From positions 156,028-220,027 of the forward strand of contig NZ_MUFC01000001.1 in the NCBI RefSeq assembly GCF_001995985.1: a stretch of DNA of 64,000 nucleotides, given 5' to 3'. The position numbers and the translations under genes were made by a program. Below, piece by piece: positions 10,610 through 19,572 of this stretch; position 1 is the first letter of the stretch, and the number at the start of each line of letters is the position of its first letter. The notes beneath the pieces were generated by a model. That model ran no database searches. It worked only from the letters and a program-made list of their open reading frames with translations, and was not told the DNA's origin. The stretch comes from Salinivibrio sharmensis. GTDB lineage: Bacteria > Pseudomonadota > Gammaproteobacteria > Enterobacterales > Vibrionaceae.

Positions 10610-11137
10610 ATGGCGAGTGTAGGTCTCTTCTTTGGTAGTGACACGGGAAACACGGAAGCAATTGCAAAAACCATTCAAAAGCAGTTAGGCAAGCAAATGG
10701 TTCACGTGCAGGATATCGCGAAGAGCAGCAAAGAAGATATTGATAACTTCGATTTGCTGCTGATCGGTATTCCGACATGGTATTACGGTGAAGCGCAGTG
10801 CGACTGGGATGACTTTTTCCCAGAGTTAGAGCAAATTGACTTTTCAACAAAACTCGTGGCTATTTTCGGCTGTGGCGACCAGGAAGATTACGCAGAATAC
10901 TTCTGTGATGCCATGGGCACCGTCCGCGACATCATTGAAGCGAAAGGCGCTACCATCATTGGTCATTGGCCAACTGAAGGGTATGAGTTTGAAGCCTCAC
11001 AAGCATTGGTTGATGATAACCACTTTGTTGGCTTATGTGTGGATGAAGACCGCCAGCCTGAACTGACCGACGAGCGAGTGAGCAAGTGGGTGAAACAAGT
11101 CTACGAAGAAATGTGTCTAGCAGAGCTTGAAGACTAA
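10610..11137 (+). CDS. fldA: Flavodoxin FldA
   Basis: Long-chain flavodoxin (175 residues), an FMN electron carrier that replaces ferredoxin under iron limitation and feeds radical-SAM enzymes. FMN phosphate loop GSDTGNTEAIAK at residues 10-21, isoalloxazine loops IPTWYYGEAQCDWDDF and GCGDQEDYAEYFCDAMG. Next to fur, as in enterobacteria. The bases before ATG 10610 are a T-run preceded by GGGTG rather than a classical AGGAGG, so the ribosome site is weak. Confidence 0.97.
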   Translation: MASVGLFFGSDTGNTEAIAKTIQKQLGKQMVHVQDIAKSSKEDIDNFDLLLIGIPTWYYGEAQCDWDDFFPELEQIDFSTKLVAIFGCGDQEDYAEYFCDAMGTVRDIIEAKGATIIGHWPTEGYEFEASQALVDDNHFVGLCVDEDRQPELTDERVSKWVKQVYEEMCLAELED

Positions 11138-11150
11138 GTCTGGCTTATCA

Positions 11151-11184
11151 AACGCCAAGGATACTCAACCTTGGCGTTTTTTTA
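11151..11184 (+). terminator. Intrinsic terminator of fldA
   Basis: Perfect ten-base stem AACGCCAAGG / CCTTGGCGTT followed by a T-run. Confidence 0.9.
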
Positions 11185-11208
11185 TCTAATCGGTGCACAA
11201 CGGGCTGA

Positions 11209-11709
11209 TCATGCGGCTTGTTTGCTGGCTGTATCCCGATACTGGCGTTTTTTTCTCACATAAAGAGTACGCCTTACTTCAGCAACCACCTCGCCATGCG
11301 CGTCTTTGACGTGGACAACAAACTCGGGTAATACCTTATCGCCTCGTCCTGCTTGTTGTTGGATATCGGTTAACACCGCATCACTGATCACAAAATCTGC
11401 GTATAAGTCCGTGGTTCCCGGCTTGATAAAATTGATATCTGCTTGTTTGTCCCAAACATGGTACTGAGGGCCGAGAATACCCATTAACATGAGCGCATAG
11501 ACAGGATCAGTTAAGGAGAAGATGCTACCGCCATACTGGGTACGATTGGCATTTTTGTTCCACCAGCGGAGTTTCAAGCGCATGTTGACGCGTTTAAAAT
11601 CCTGGCTAATGGCATCAATATGGATCCCTGCGCCCCAAAAAGGTGGCCAGCTGTTAAGTGCCCACTTAACAATTCGTGGTTTGTAGAAGCGATACATGTA
11701 AGTTGACAT
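11209..11709 (-). CDS. DUF4442 hotdog-fold protein (putative thioesterase-like)
   Basis: About 166 residues of the DUF4442 family, a hotdog-fold group related to acyl-CoA thioesterases; no activity is demonstrated to my knowledge. Typical stretches: KWALNSWPPFWGAGI, RTQYGGSIFSLTDPVYALMLMGILG, and the beta-rich tail FVVHVKDAHGEVVAEVRRTLYVRKK. I place the start at ATG 11709 (MSTYMYRFYKPR); ATG 11697 (MYRFYKP) is an alternative. The frame extends further upstream without a good start. A perfect inverted repeat sits just before the start and overlaps the likely ribosome site. Confidence 0.82.
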   Translation of the reverse strand: MSTYMYRFYKPRIVKWALNSWPPFWGAGIHIDAISQDFKRVNMRLKLRWWNKNANRTQYGGSIFSLTDPVYALMLMGILGPQYHVWDKQADINFIKPGTTDLYADFVISDAVLTDIQQQAGRGDKVLPEFVVHVKDAHGEVVAEVRRTLYVRKKRQYRDTASKQAA

Positions 11710-11712
11710 CCT

Positions 11713-11731
11713 TATCTGGTCTAACCAGATA
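11713..11731 (-). promoter_or_regulatory. Inverted repeat over the ribosome-binding region of the DUF4442 gene
   Basis: TATCTGG-tctaa-CCAGATA, a perfect 7-bp stem ending 3-4 bases before ATG 11709. It could be an operator or an mRNA hairpin limiting translation. Confidence 0.4.
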
Positions 11732-11893
11732 ATATTCACATCTAGTAAACATTGATGCAACCACAAATGATCAAATTTCGCCCTAAGAACGCATGTCGAG
11801 AGTAGCGAGAGCAGTGCAATTTTGATAGGCTTATAAAATATTTTCCTTGCTAATCCAACTGTCTTAACTCAGGCAGAAAACAGGTAGATACAC

Positions 11894-12340
11894 ATGTCAG
11901 ACAATAACCAGGCGTTGAAGCAAGCTGGGCTCAAAGTCACCCTCCCACGGCTCAAGATCCTAGAAGTGCTGCAACAGCCAGATTGCCAGCACATCAGTGC
12001 CGAAGACCTGTATAAGAAATTAATCGACCTAGGTGAAGAAATTGGCCTAGCAACCGTGTACCGCGTACTGAACCAATTTGATGATGCAGGCATTGTCACG
12101 CGTCACCACTTTGAAGGCGGAAAGTCCGTATTTGAATTGGCGACACAGCATCATCATGACCATTTAGTCTGTCTTGACTGCGGTAAAGTGATTGAATTTT
12201 CTGATGATTTGATTGAAGAGCGTCAGAAAGAAATCGCCGCTCGCTTTAATGTGCAACTAACAAACCATAGTTTGTATTTGTATGGTCACTGTAAGGAAGG
12301 CGATTGCAAAGCTGACCCATCCATTCATAACGCTGATTGA
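11894..12340 (+). CDS. fur: Ferric uptake regulator Fur
   Basis: Fe(II)-dependent repressor of iron acquisition, 148 residues. Winged-helix DNA-binding domain at residues 1-84 (GLKVTLPRLKILEVL, ATVYRVLNQFDDAGIV), then the dimerisation and metal domain with HHHDHLVCLDCGKVIEF, the conserved CxxC and His cluster. The C terminus ends GHCKEGDC plus a short tail. It follows fldA and an opposite-strand DUF4442 gene. No clear 19-bp Fur box was found by eye upstream. Confidence 0.98.
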   Translation: MSDNNQALKQAGLKVTLPRLKILEVLQQPDCQHISAEDLYKKLIDLGEEIGLATVYRVLNQFDDAGIVTRHHFEGGKSVFELATQHHHDHLVCLDCGKVIEFSDDLIEERQKEIAARFNVQLTNHSLYLYGHCKEGDCKADPSIHNAD

Positions 12341-12355
12341 TTCAGTGTGAACGGT

Positions 12356-12397
12356 TTAAAAAAGCCGGCGTGATCATCACGCCGGCTTTTTATTTAT
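12356..12397. terminator. Bidirectional terminator between fur and glnS
   Basis: Near-perfect palindrome centred at 12375: AAAGCCGGCGTGAT-c-ATCACGCCGGCTTT, with A- and T-runs on its flanks. It serves both convergent genes. Confidence 0.92.
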
Positions 12398-14061
12398 TTA
12401 CCTTCTATCTTCGCCCAGGTATCACGCAAGCTCACCGTCCGGTTGAAGACCAGTGACTCAGCACCACTGTCTTTGCTATCCGCACAAAAATAGCCTGTAC
12501 GCTCAAATTGATAGCCCTTTTCTACCGGTGCATGCTGCATACTTGGCTCGACAAAGCCATGTTGTACCTGTAAAGACTCAGGATTGATGGTTTCCGCGAA
12601 GTTGTCCGCGCTGGCCGGATTTGGCACCGTAAATAAGCGGTCATACAAACGGAATTCAGCGGGTAGCGCCTCAGCAGCAGAGACCCAATGGATCACGCCT
12701 TTGACTTTACGCCCATCGGCAGGGTCTTTACCGAGGGTGTCTGGATCATAGCTGCAATACACAGTGGTAATATTGCCCTCATCGTCTTTCTCGCAACGCT
12801 CTGCTTTTACCACATAGGCATTGCGCAAACGCACTTCCTTCTCCAGTACCAGTCGCTTGTACTTCTTGTTAGCAGATTCACGGAAATCTTCACGCTCAAT
12901 CCAGATCTCGCGCGAAAATGGCACCTGACGCGTGCCCATCTCTGGCTGATTGGGATGGTTTGGCGCATCAAGCCATTCGACATCATCGGCTTTGTTTTCA
13001 ATCACCAGTTTAATCGGATCGAGTACCGCCATGGCGCGTGGTGCATTTTCGTTCAAATCATCGCGTACACAAGACTCAAGCGCACTCATTTCAATGGTAT
13101 TATCTTGCTTGGTCACACCAATGCGCTGGCAAAATTCACGGATGGAGGCGGGCGTGTAACCACGACGACGCAAGCCGGAGATAGTCAGCATACGCGGGTC
13201 ATCCCAACCACTCACAAGCTGCTCTTCCACCAGTTGGTTCAGCTTACGCTTGGACATCACGGTATACTCGAGATTTAAGCGGCTGAACTCGTATTGACGT
13301 GGCGTACAGTCGATGGTGATATTTTCCAACACCCAATCGTATAGGCGTCGGTTGTCTTGAAATTCAAGGGTGCAAAGAGAATGGGTAATCCCTTCTAGTG
13401 CATCCGAGATGCAGTGGGTAAAGTCATACATTGGGTAAATACACCACTTATCCCCAGTCTGGTGATGATGCGCAAAACGCACGCGATATAACACCGGATC
13501 ACGCATTACCATAAAGGGCGACGCCATATCGATTTTGGCACGCAAACAGGCTTTACCTTCGGCAAACTCACCAGCACGCATCTTTTCAAATAGCGCCAAG
13601 TTCTCTTCAACAGACCGTTCGCGATAAGGGCTGTGCTTGCCAGGCTCAGTCAATGTGCCGCGATACTCACGAATCTCATCAGGCGTTAATTCTTCAACGT
13701 ACGCTAACCCTTTTTCAATCAGTTCAACCGCGTAACCATAAAGCTTATCAAAGTAGTTTGAGGAATAACGCACCTCTCCTGCCCAATCAAAGCCTAACCA
13801 TTGCACGTCACGCTTGATAGACTCAACGTATTCCACGTTTTCTTTTTCTGGGTTGGTATCATCAAAACGCAGGTTACATTCACCCTGATAGTCTTGTGCG
13901 ATCCCGAAGTTCAAACAAATTGATTTTGCATGGCCGATGTGCAAATAGCCATTCGGCTCAGGTGGGAAACGTGTCACGATCGCGGTGTGTTTCCCTTCCG
14001 CCAAGTCTTTATCAATGATTTGGCGAATAAAGTTAGTGGGACGAGCTTCAGCATCACTCAT
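12394..14061 (-). CDS. glnS: Glutaminyl-tRNA synthetase
   Basis: Class I synthetase that charges tRNA-Gln, 555 residues from ATG 14061 ([14 protein letters not shown]), which matches the E. coli start and has GAGG 8 nt upstream. HIGH motif [14 protein letters not shown] near residue 34, KMSKS-type motif [11 protein letters not shown] near residue 270, and the C-terminal beta-barrel anticodon domain. Lies between fur and the nag genes, as in E. coli. Confidence 0.98.
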   Translation of the reverse strand: MSDAEARPTNFIRQIIDKDLAEGKHTAIVTRFPPEPNGYLHIGHAKSICLNFGIAQDYQGECNLRFDDTNPEKENVEYVESIKRDVQWLGFDWAGEVRYSSNYFDKLYGYAVELIEKGLAYVEELTPDEIREYRGTLTEPGKHSPYRERSVEENLALFEKMRAGEFAEGKACLRAKIDMASPFMVMRDPVLYRVRFAHHHQTGDKWCIYPMYDFTHCISDALEGITHSLCTLEFQDNRRLYDWVLENITIDCTPRQYEFSRLNLEYTVMSKRKLNQLVEEQLVSGWDDPRMLTISGLRRRGYTPASIREFCQRIGVTKQDNTIEMSALESCVRDDLNENAPRAMAVLDPIKLVIENKADDVEWLDAPNHPNQPEMGTRQVPFSREIWIEREDFRESANKKYKRLVLEKEVRLRNAYVVKAERCEKDDEGNITTVYCSYDPDTLGKDPADGRKVKGVIHWVSAAEALPAEFRLYDRLFTVPNPASADNFAETINPESLQVQHGFVEPSMQHAPVEKGYQFERTGYFCADSKDSGAESLVFNRTVSLRDTWAKIEGK

Positions 14062-14211
14062 CAAGGTTACCTCGTATCAAAAATGCGAATTTTAAAGCTA
14101 CATAGATACTATGATCTCCTATTCCGCGCTGCGACTCAACCCGTTGTTGTCATTGTCATCGCGGTGCAGGCCTATTTGTTACTTTTTTGCGCGAAAGCAG
14201 GGGGAAACAAC

Positions 14212-14243
14212 CAATAAAAACGCCCAGCGGCAAACTGGGCGTT
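14212..14243 (-). terminator. Intrinsic terminator of nagE
   Basis: CGCCCAG-cggcaaa-CTGGGCG. On the minus strand it is followed by TTTTTATTGG. Confidence 0.85.
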
Positions 14244-14287
14244 TCGTGTCAAGTTAGTGTCACGTTATCAAAGTTCGGATGCCTCGT

Positions 14288-15796
14288 TTAAGGCAGCGCC
14301 ACTTTCGATAAATCTTCATCTTCTGGGATTTGTTTCAGCTCACCCGCAATAATTTCTGCTAATGGTCCGAGAATAACTTGCAAGTTATTCTCGCCAAGCT
14401 TGACAACTCCCATCGCACCAATGGCTTTCAATTTAGCTTCATCAACCACCTCGCGGTCGGCAACCGACAGACGCAGACGAGTGATACACGCATCAATCGA
14501 TGTTAGGTTTTGATGACCACCAAGGGCTTTAAGGTACTTACGTGCTAGCTCGCGATTATCGCTCGCCTCACCGGTATTGGCGCTGGCAGGAGCACTCTCT
14601 ACTGCATCATCTTCACGACCTGGTGTTTTCAGGTTCAAGGTTGAAATAGCCGCTCGGAAAGACACATAATAAAGTGCGAAGAACACAAGGCCCATAATAG
14701 GCAGCATGTACCATTGGTTAGCCACAGGGTTTTTCGACGACAACACCAAGTCAACTAACCCGGCTGAGAAACCGAAGCCTGCCGTCCAGTCGAAGGTTGC
14801 GGCGATAAACAATGAAACACCGGTTAATAATGCGTGCAACACGAACAACAAAGGTGCGACAAACAAGAATGAGAACTCGAGTGGCTCAGTCACCCCAGTA
14901 AAGAAAGAGGCAAAGCCGGCAGCAATCATGATAGACGCAACACGCGCTTTGTTCTCAGGACGCGCTGTGTGATAAATCGCAAGCGCTGCACCTGGAAGAC
15001 CAAACATCATGACGGGGAAGAAGCCTGCCATGTACATGCCTGTAGTCCCTTTAATCGCTTCGCCTGTTTCAAGGCCTTGTGCTCCCATCCAGAAGCGGCC
15101 CAAGTCGTTAATACCGACGGTATCGAACCAGAACACGGCGTTAAGCGCGTGGTGCAGACCAACAGGGATAAGTAGGCGGTTAAAGAAGCCATACACACCG
15201 GCACCCGCCGCACCCAGATTGGTGATGCTTTCGCCAAAGTGAACCAAGCCACCAAAAAGAACAGGCCAGACAAACATCAATACAAATGAGATGATGATCG
15301 CCACCACTGAGACCAAGATCGGCACCAAACGCTTGCCGCTAAAGAACGCCAACGCTTTTGGCAATTCAACCCCGCTGTAGCGGTTATACAGCTCAGCGGA
15401 CACCACGCCGATCAAGATACCGATAAACTGGTTGTTGATTTTGCTAAAAGCAAGCTCATTGTTACCGACTGAAATATCGACCAAGCCAATTTGGCTTACC
15501 GCACCCGGCGCACACAGCGTGGTGATCACCATAAAGCCAACAAAGCCTGCCAGAGCGGCGGCGCCGTCTTTATCTTTTGACATGCCATACGCCACACCAA
15601 TGGCAAATAACACTGACATATTATCGATAATCGCTGCCCCTGATTTAATCAAGAAAGCAGCTAAGGCGTTGTTTCCACCCCATCCAGTTGGGTCAAGCCA
15701 GTAGCCGACCCCCATCAAGATCGCAGCCGCTGGCAGTACCGCAACTGGTACCATCAGCGCACGACCTATACGTTGCGCATAACCAAGAATATTCAC
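14288..15796 (-). CDS. nagE: PTS N-acetylglucosamine transporter, IIBC only
   Basis: Membrane permease and phosphotransfer enzyme that imports GlcNAc as GlcNAc-6-phosphate. The order is IIC (about residues 1-375, with GFINRLLIP-type and FFPVMMFGLPGAALAIYHTA motifs) then IIB with the phospho-cysteine in SIDACITRLRL. Unlike E. coli NagE (648 residues) it ends after IIB, so phosphate must come from a separate IIA-Glc protein. I set the start at GTG 15796 (MNILGYAQRIGRAL) because an AGGGGG lies 7 nt upstream and it aligns with E. coli; ATG 15859 in frame would add 21 unusual residues. Confidence 0.94.
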   Translation of the reverse strand: MNILGYAQRIGRALMVPVAVLPAAAILMGVGYWLDPTGWGGNNALAAFLIKSGAAIIDNMSVLFAIGVAYGMSKDKDGAAALAGFVGFMVITTLCAPGAVSQIGLVDISVGNNELAFSKINNQFIGILIGVVSAELYNRYSGVELPKALAFFSGKRLVPILVSVVAIIISFVLMFVWPVLFGGLVHFGESITNLGAAGAGVYGFFNRLLIPVGLHHALNAVFWFDTVGINDLGRFWMGAQGLETGEAIKGTTGMYMAGFFPVMMFGLPGAALAIYHTARPENKARVASIMIAAGFASFFTGVTEPLEFSFLFVAPLLFVLHALLTGVSLFIAATFDWTAGFGFSAGLVDLVLSSKNPVANQWYMLPIMGLVFFALYYVSFRAAISTLNLKTPGREDDAVESAPASANTGEASDNRELARKYLKALGGHQNLTSIDACITRLRLSVADREVVDEAKLKAIGAMGVVKLGENNLQVILGPLAEIIAGELKQIPEDEDLSKVALP

Positions 15797-15947
15797 CGTC
15801 GTTCCCCCTTTATATTTTTCTGTGTCCACTACGCTAGCGTTCGCTCCGTGGTTAGACATCTAACTTGGACGCTTGCCCAAGGACTAAGGACTTTTGTTAA
15901 ATCACTTCTTTTGTAAAGCAATGTTAGTCAATTGCAGTTTATGTCAA

Positions 15948-15968
15948 TAAATTCGCCTCGCAAATTAA
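15948..15968. promoter_or_regulatory. Candidate NagC operator proximal to nagE
   Basis: Imperfect palindrome TAAATTCGC-ctc-GCAAATTAA, which resembles known NagC sites with AATT(C/T)GC half-sites. Its centre is about 93 bp from the second candidate, close to the spacing of the looping operators in E. coli. Confidence 0.65.
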
Positions 15969-15980
15969 ACCCGCGCTATT

Positions 15981-15996
15981 TGTGAGAATCATCACC
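15981..15996. promoter_or_regulatory. Candidate CRP-cAMP site between nagE and nagB
   Basis: TGTGA-gaatca-TCACC, a near-consensus CRP site (TGTGA-N6-TCACA) between the two NagC-like operators, the same arrangement as in E. coli nagE-nagB. Confidence 0.75.
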
Positions 15997-16041
15997 AAAC
16001 CACTCCATATACAGAGAAAATTGTTAGCCTGATCATAAAAC

Positions 16042-16061
16042 TTATTTTATGATGCAAATAA
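16042..16061. promoter_or_regulatory. Candidate NagC operator proximal to nagB
   Basis: TTATTT-tatgatgc-AAATAA, with perfect 6-bp arms and a G/C at the centre as in NagC operators. It lies about 60-80 bp upstream of the nagB start. Confidence 0.7.
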
Positions 16062-16119
16062 ATGAGCATATCCGTTATGCTATGGCCATGAATTGAGCAT
16101 TGATAGAACGAGGTGACCG

Positions 16120-16920
16120 ATGCGACTCATTCCTTTACAAACCAGCCAGCAAGTCGGCCTTTGGTCGGCACGTTACATCGTCGATACCATCAACAAATTT
16201 GCCCCAAGCGCTGAGCATCCCTTTGTTCTGGGATTACCCACGGGTGGGACGCCTCTCAACACCTATAAGCAATTGATCAAGCTCCATCAGCAAGGTGAAG
16301 TCAGCTTTGAGCACGTGGTCACTTTCAACATGGATGAATACTGTGGGATCCCAGCTGATCATCCACAAGCCTATCGTACCTTTATGTACGAAAACTTTTT
16401 TAACCATATTGATATTCAAGAAAAAAACATCAACTTGCTTGATGGAAATGCGACCGATGTCGATGACGAGTGCCAACGCTATGAAGAAAAAATCAAGGCA
16501 TACGGCAAAATCCATCTCTTTATGGGGGGGGTAGGTAACGATGGTCATATTGCGTTTAACGAACCCGCGTCATCATTGGCATCACGCACTCGGATCAAAA
16601 CCTTGACCGAGGATACCCGTGTGGCAAACTCTCGCTTCTTTGATAATGATATCAATCAAGTACCCAAGCACGCGCTTACCATTGGTGTCGGTACCTTGTT
16701 AGATGCAGAGGAAATCATGATCTTGGTGACAGGACACAATAAAGCCCAGGCACTTGAGGCTGCAGTAGAAGGGTCTGTTAACCATTTATGGACAGTATCA
16801 GCGCTACAACTGCACCCAAAAGCGATGATTGTGTGCGATGCGCCTTCAACAGCAGAACTAAAAGTAAAAACTGTGAAGTATTTTCAAGAGCTTGAAGCCC
16901 AAAATATACACCATTTATAA
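16120..16920 (+). CDS. nagB: Glucosamine-6-phosphate deaminase
   Basis: Converts glucosamine 6-phosphate to fructose 6-phosphate and ammonia, the last step of GlcNAc catabolism. The 266-residue length equals E. coli NagB. Catalytic motifs: [10 protein letters not shown] (phosphate), FNMDEYCG (Asp about residue 72), [17 protein letters not shown] (Asp/His/Glu, about residues 135-152). GAGGTGA ribosome site before ATG 16120. First gene of nagBAC, divergent from nagE across NagC and CRP sites. Confidence 0.98.
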   Translation: MRLIPLQTSQQVGLWSARYIVDTINKFAPSAEHPFVLGLPTGGTPLNTYKQLIKLHQQGEVSFEHVVTFNMDEYCGIPADHPQAYRTFMYENFFNHIDIQEKNINLLDGNATDVDDECQRYEEKIKAYGKIHLFMGGVGNDGHIAFNEPASSLASRTRIKTLTEDTRVANSRFFDNDINQVPKHALTIGVGTLLDAEEIMILVTGHNKAQALEAAVEGSVNHLWTVSALQLHPKAMIVCDAPSTAELKVKTVKYFQELEAQNIHHL

Positions 16921-16931
16921 GGAATTGAAGC

Positions 16932-18068
16932 ATGTATGCGTTAACCCACTGCCGGATTTTTACTGGCCATGAGGTGTTGGATGATCATGCCATCGTGATT
17001 CGAGAAGGCCTGATTGACGCCGTCTGTCGACAAGACGCCCTGCCCAATGATATTGCCACGCGCGCGCTCGACGGTGCATTAGTCAGCCCAGGCTTCATTG
17101 ACCTTCAGCTTAATGGCTGTGGCGGCGTGATGTTTAATGATGCCATTACCCCTGAGACCATCGCGACCATGCATCAGGCTAACCTTAAATCAGGTTGCAC
17201 CAACTTTCTCCCCACCCTGATCACCAGCTCTGATGCCGATATGCAAGCCGCCATCAACGCCATGCGTGCGTACCAAAAACAGCAGCCCCATCAGGCGCTG
17301 GGGTTGCACCTCGAAGGCCCCTATTTAAATACCGAAAAAAAGGGGATACACAGTGCTGACTATATTCGCCCCAGCAACGATGAGATGATCAACTACTTGT
17401 GCGAAAACGCCGATGTGGTGACCAAAGTCACCCTCGCGCCTGAACTGGCACCCGCGTCGCATATTCAAGCCCTGAAGCAAGCTGGTATCGTGGTCTCTGC
17501 TGGCCATACCAATGCCACTTACGCACAAGCTAAGCAAGGCTTTACCCACGGCATTTCCTTTGCCACGCACCTGTTTAACGCAATGACCTCTATTTCAGGC
17601 CGTGAGCCAGGTGTCGTCGGTGCCATCTACGATACACCGGATGTTTACACTGGCGTGATTGCTGACGGCTTTCACGTCTCATACCCTAATATTCGTCTCG
17701 CACATAAAGTAAAAGGTGAGAAATTAGTGTTGGTTACGGATGCTGTTGCACCAGCAGGAGCCGACATGGATCACTTTATTTTTGTAGGTAAGAAAGTATA
17801 TTACCGTGACGGTAAGTGTGTTGATGAAAATGGCACACTTGGCGGCTCAGCACTGACGATGGATCAGGCGATTTATAACAGTGTTGAGCATGTAGGGATC
17901 GCCTTGGATGAAGCTTTGCGGATGGCTACGCTCTATCCCGCTCGCGCAATCGGTATCGAACAACACTATGGCAGCATTCGCCCGGGGAAAATTGCGAATC
18001 TTGCCATTTTCGACCGTGCAATCAATGTTCAAGCGACGATCGTAAACGGACAATATCTACAAAGCTAG
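16932..18068 (+). CDS. nagA: N-acetylglucosamine-6-phosphate deacetylase
   Basis: Removes the acetyl group of GlcNAc-6-phosphate to give the NagB substrate and also recycles murein amino sugars. The 378-residue amidohydrolase fold has metal and substrate motifs [26 protein letters not shown] (Glu ligand), [10 protein letters not shown] and THLFNAMT (His ligands), and the catalytic Asp in VTDAVAPAG. Starts 11 bp after nagB with AAGGA upstream, so it is in the operon. Confidence 0.98.
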   Translation: MYALTHCRIFTGHEVLDDHAIVIREGLIDAVCRQDALPNDIATRALDGALVSPGFIDLQLNGCGGVMFNDAITPETIATMHQANLKSGCTNFLPTLITSSDADMQAAINAMRAYQKQQPHQALGLHLEGPYLNTEKKGIHSADYIRPSNDEMINYLCENADVVTKVTLAPELAPASHIQALKQAGIVVSAGHTNATYAQAKQGFTHGISFATHLFNAMTSISGREPGVVGAIYDTPDVYTGVIADGFHVSYPNIRLAHKVKGEKLVLVTDAVAPAGADMDHFIFVGKKVYYRDGKCVDENGTLGGSALTMDQAIYNSVEHVGIALDEALRMATLYPARAIGIEQHYGSIRPGKIANLAIFDRAINVQATIVNGQYLQS

Positions 18069-18075
18069 GACACCT

Positions 18076-19290
18076 ATGACTGGCGGAAAAATCGGGAATG
18101 TCGATCTTGTAAAGCAACTTAACGGAGCTGCCGTTTATCGATTAATTGATCAACAAGGGCCTATTTCACGCATACAAATTGCCGATGTAAGCCGATTGGC
18201 ACCGGCAAGCGTAACCAAAATTACCCGCCAACTGCTTGAAAGAGGCCTGATTAAAGAGGTGGCGCAACAAGCGTCGACAGGTGGACGTCGTGCCATTTCT
18301 CTCACCACCGAGTGTGCGCCCTTTCATACCCTTGCGGTACGACTGGGTCGCCATTTTATTGAGTTGTCTTTGTATGACTTGAGTGGTGCCTCTTTGGCCG
18401 AACACGGCGAAACCTTCCATTACCATGATCAGGACGAGCTTGTTCAAGGCTTGATTCATATCGTTAGCCAGTTTTTGGAAACGCACCAACACGTGCTCAG
18501 AGAGTTGATTGCCATATCCGTGGTGATGCCTGGCTTGGTTGACCCTGATTCAGGGGTGGTCGAATACATGCCCAACATCAATATCAAACAACTTGCGCTT
18601 GCTGATACCCTGCGCGAAGAGTTTGGTGTGCAGGCTTTCGTTGGCAACGATATCCGCGGGCAAGCATTGGCGGAGCACTACTTTGGGGCGAGCCAAGACT
18701 ATTATGACTCTATGCTGGTCAGTGTACATCATGGTACTGGTGCGGGGATCATCGTCAATGGGCAAATTTTTCTTGGCCATAACCGCAATGTCGGTGAGCT
18801 CGGCCATGTACAGATCGATCCACTGGGTAAAAAATGTCAGTGTGGCAACTTTGGCTGCTTAGAAACCGTGGCGTCAAACGAAGCCATCATTGAGCACGCT
18901 CAACAACTGCTTGCGCAAGGACACCCCAGTAGCCTCAGTTATGATCAAAGTCTGACCATCGAAGCGATTTGCCAAGCCGCAGAGCAAGGTGATGAGTTGG
19001 CCCGCCAGGTGTTGGTGAAAGTCGGCAATCATCTGGGTAAAGCAATCGCGATGACCGTTAACCTGTTCAATCCACAACTGGTGGTCATTGCAGGCAAGAT
19101 CACTGCGGCAAAAAGCGTGGTCTTTCCCGCTATTGAGCGTTGTGTCGAGAATCAATCTCTACCAAGTTTCCATGAAAAGCTGTCGATTGTGAGCGCCAAC
19201 CTCGAGGCTCAGCCTACAATGGCTGCGTTTTCCTTAGTCAAGCGGGCGATGCTTAATGGTGAGCTCCTACAAGAACTGTTGGAGGAGTAG
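18076..19290 (+). CDS. nagC: ROK-family GlcNAc-responsive regulator NagC
   Basis: Repressor of nag genes whose inducer is GlcNAc-6-phosphate, 404 residues. Winged helix-turn-helix at about residues 14-65 (ISRIQIADVSRLAPASVTKITRQLLERGL), then the ROK sugar-kinase-like domain with GNDIRGQALAEHYFG, HHGTGAGIIVNG and the zinc motif CQCGNFGCLETVAS. It begins 7 bp after nagA and therefore controls its own operon as well as nagE through the operators upstream of nagB. Confidence 0.97.
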   Translation: MTGGKIGNVDLVKQLNGAAVYRLIDQQGPISRIQIADVSRLAPASVTKITRQLLERGLIKEVAQQASTGGRRAISLTTECAPFHTLAVRLGRHFIELSLYDLSGASLAEHGETFHYHDQDELVQGLIHIVSQFLETHQHVLRELIAISVVMPGLVDPDSGVVEYMPNINIKQLALADTLREEFGVQAFVGNDIRGQALAEHYFGASQDYYDSMLVSVHHGTGAGIIVNGQIFLGHNRNVGELGHVQIDPLGKKCQCGNFGCLETVASNEAIIEHAQQLLAQGHPSSLSYDQSLTIEAICQAAEQGDELARQVLVKVGNHLGKAIAMTVNLFNPQLVVIAGKITAAKSVVFPAIERCVENQSLPSFHEKLSIVSANLEAQPTMAAFSLVKRAMLNGELLQELLEE

Positions 19291-19307
19291 TTTTCACTAC
19301 TTGGATT

Positions 19308-19387
19308 GACATGTTGAGTGATTAAAACATGTCAGTTAAACCCAGCCGAGACGTTAATCCCTAACCGTTGGTCAGCCAGCGGTTAGG
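19308..19387 (+). terminator. Two hairpins after nagC
   Basis: First GACATGTT ... AACATGTC (19308-19333), then a 12-base stem with one mismatch, CCTAACCGTTGG-tcag-CCAGCGGTTAGG (19360-19387). Neither is followed by a clear T-run, so they may be a Rho-assisted end or mRNA 3' protection. The rest of 19291-19572 shows no gene. Confidence 0.45.
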
Positions 19388-19572
19388 AGAGCGGGCATCT
19401 TCTCTAGCAACGTTAGTCTTCTCTGCAAATGTCTCCTTGCCTCATCTTATCTTCACCGGCCTTTTCTCACGCTTCCTTATTTTACATTCACATACTGACC
19501 ACAAAACGTGTACATTATAGCCACGTTACCGACAATGCCTTGTCTCACTCAACTTTAGAATAAGTACAAGAT

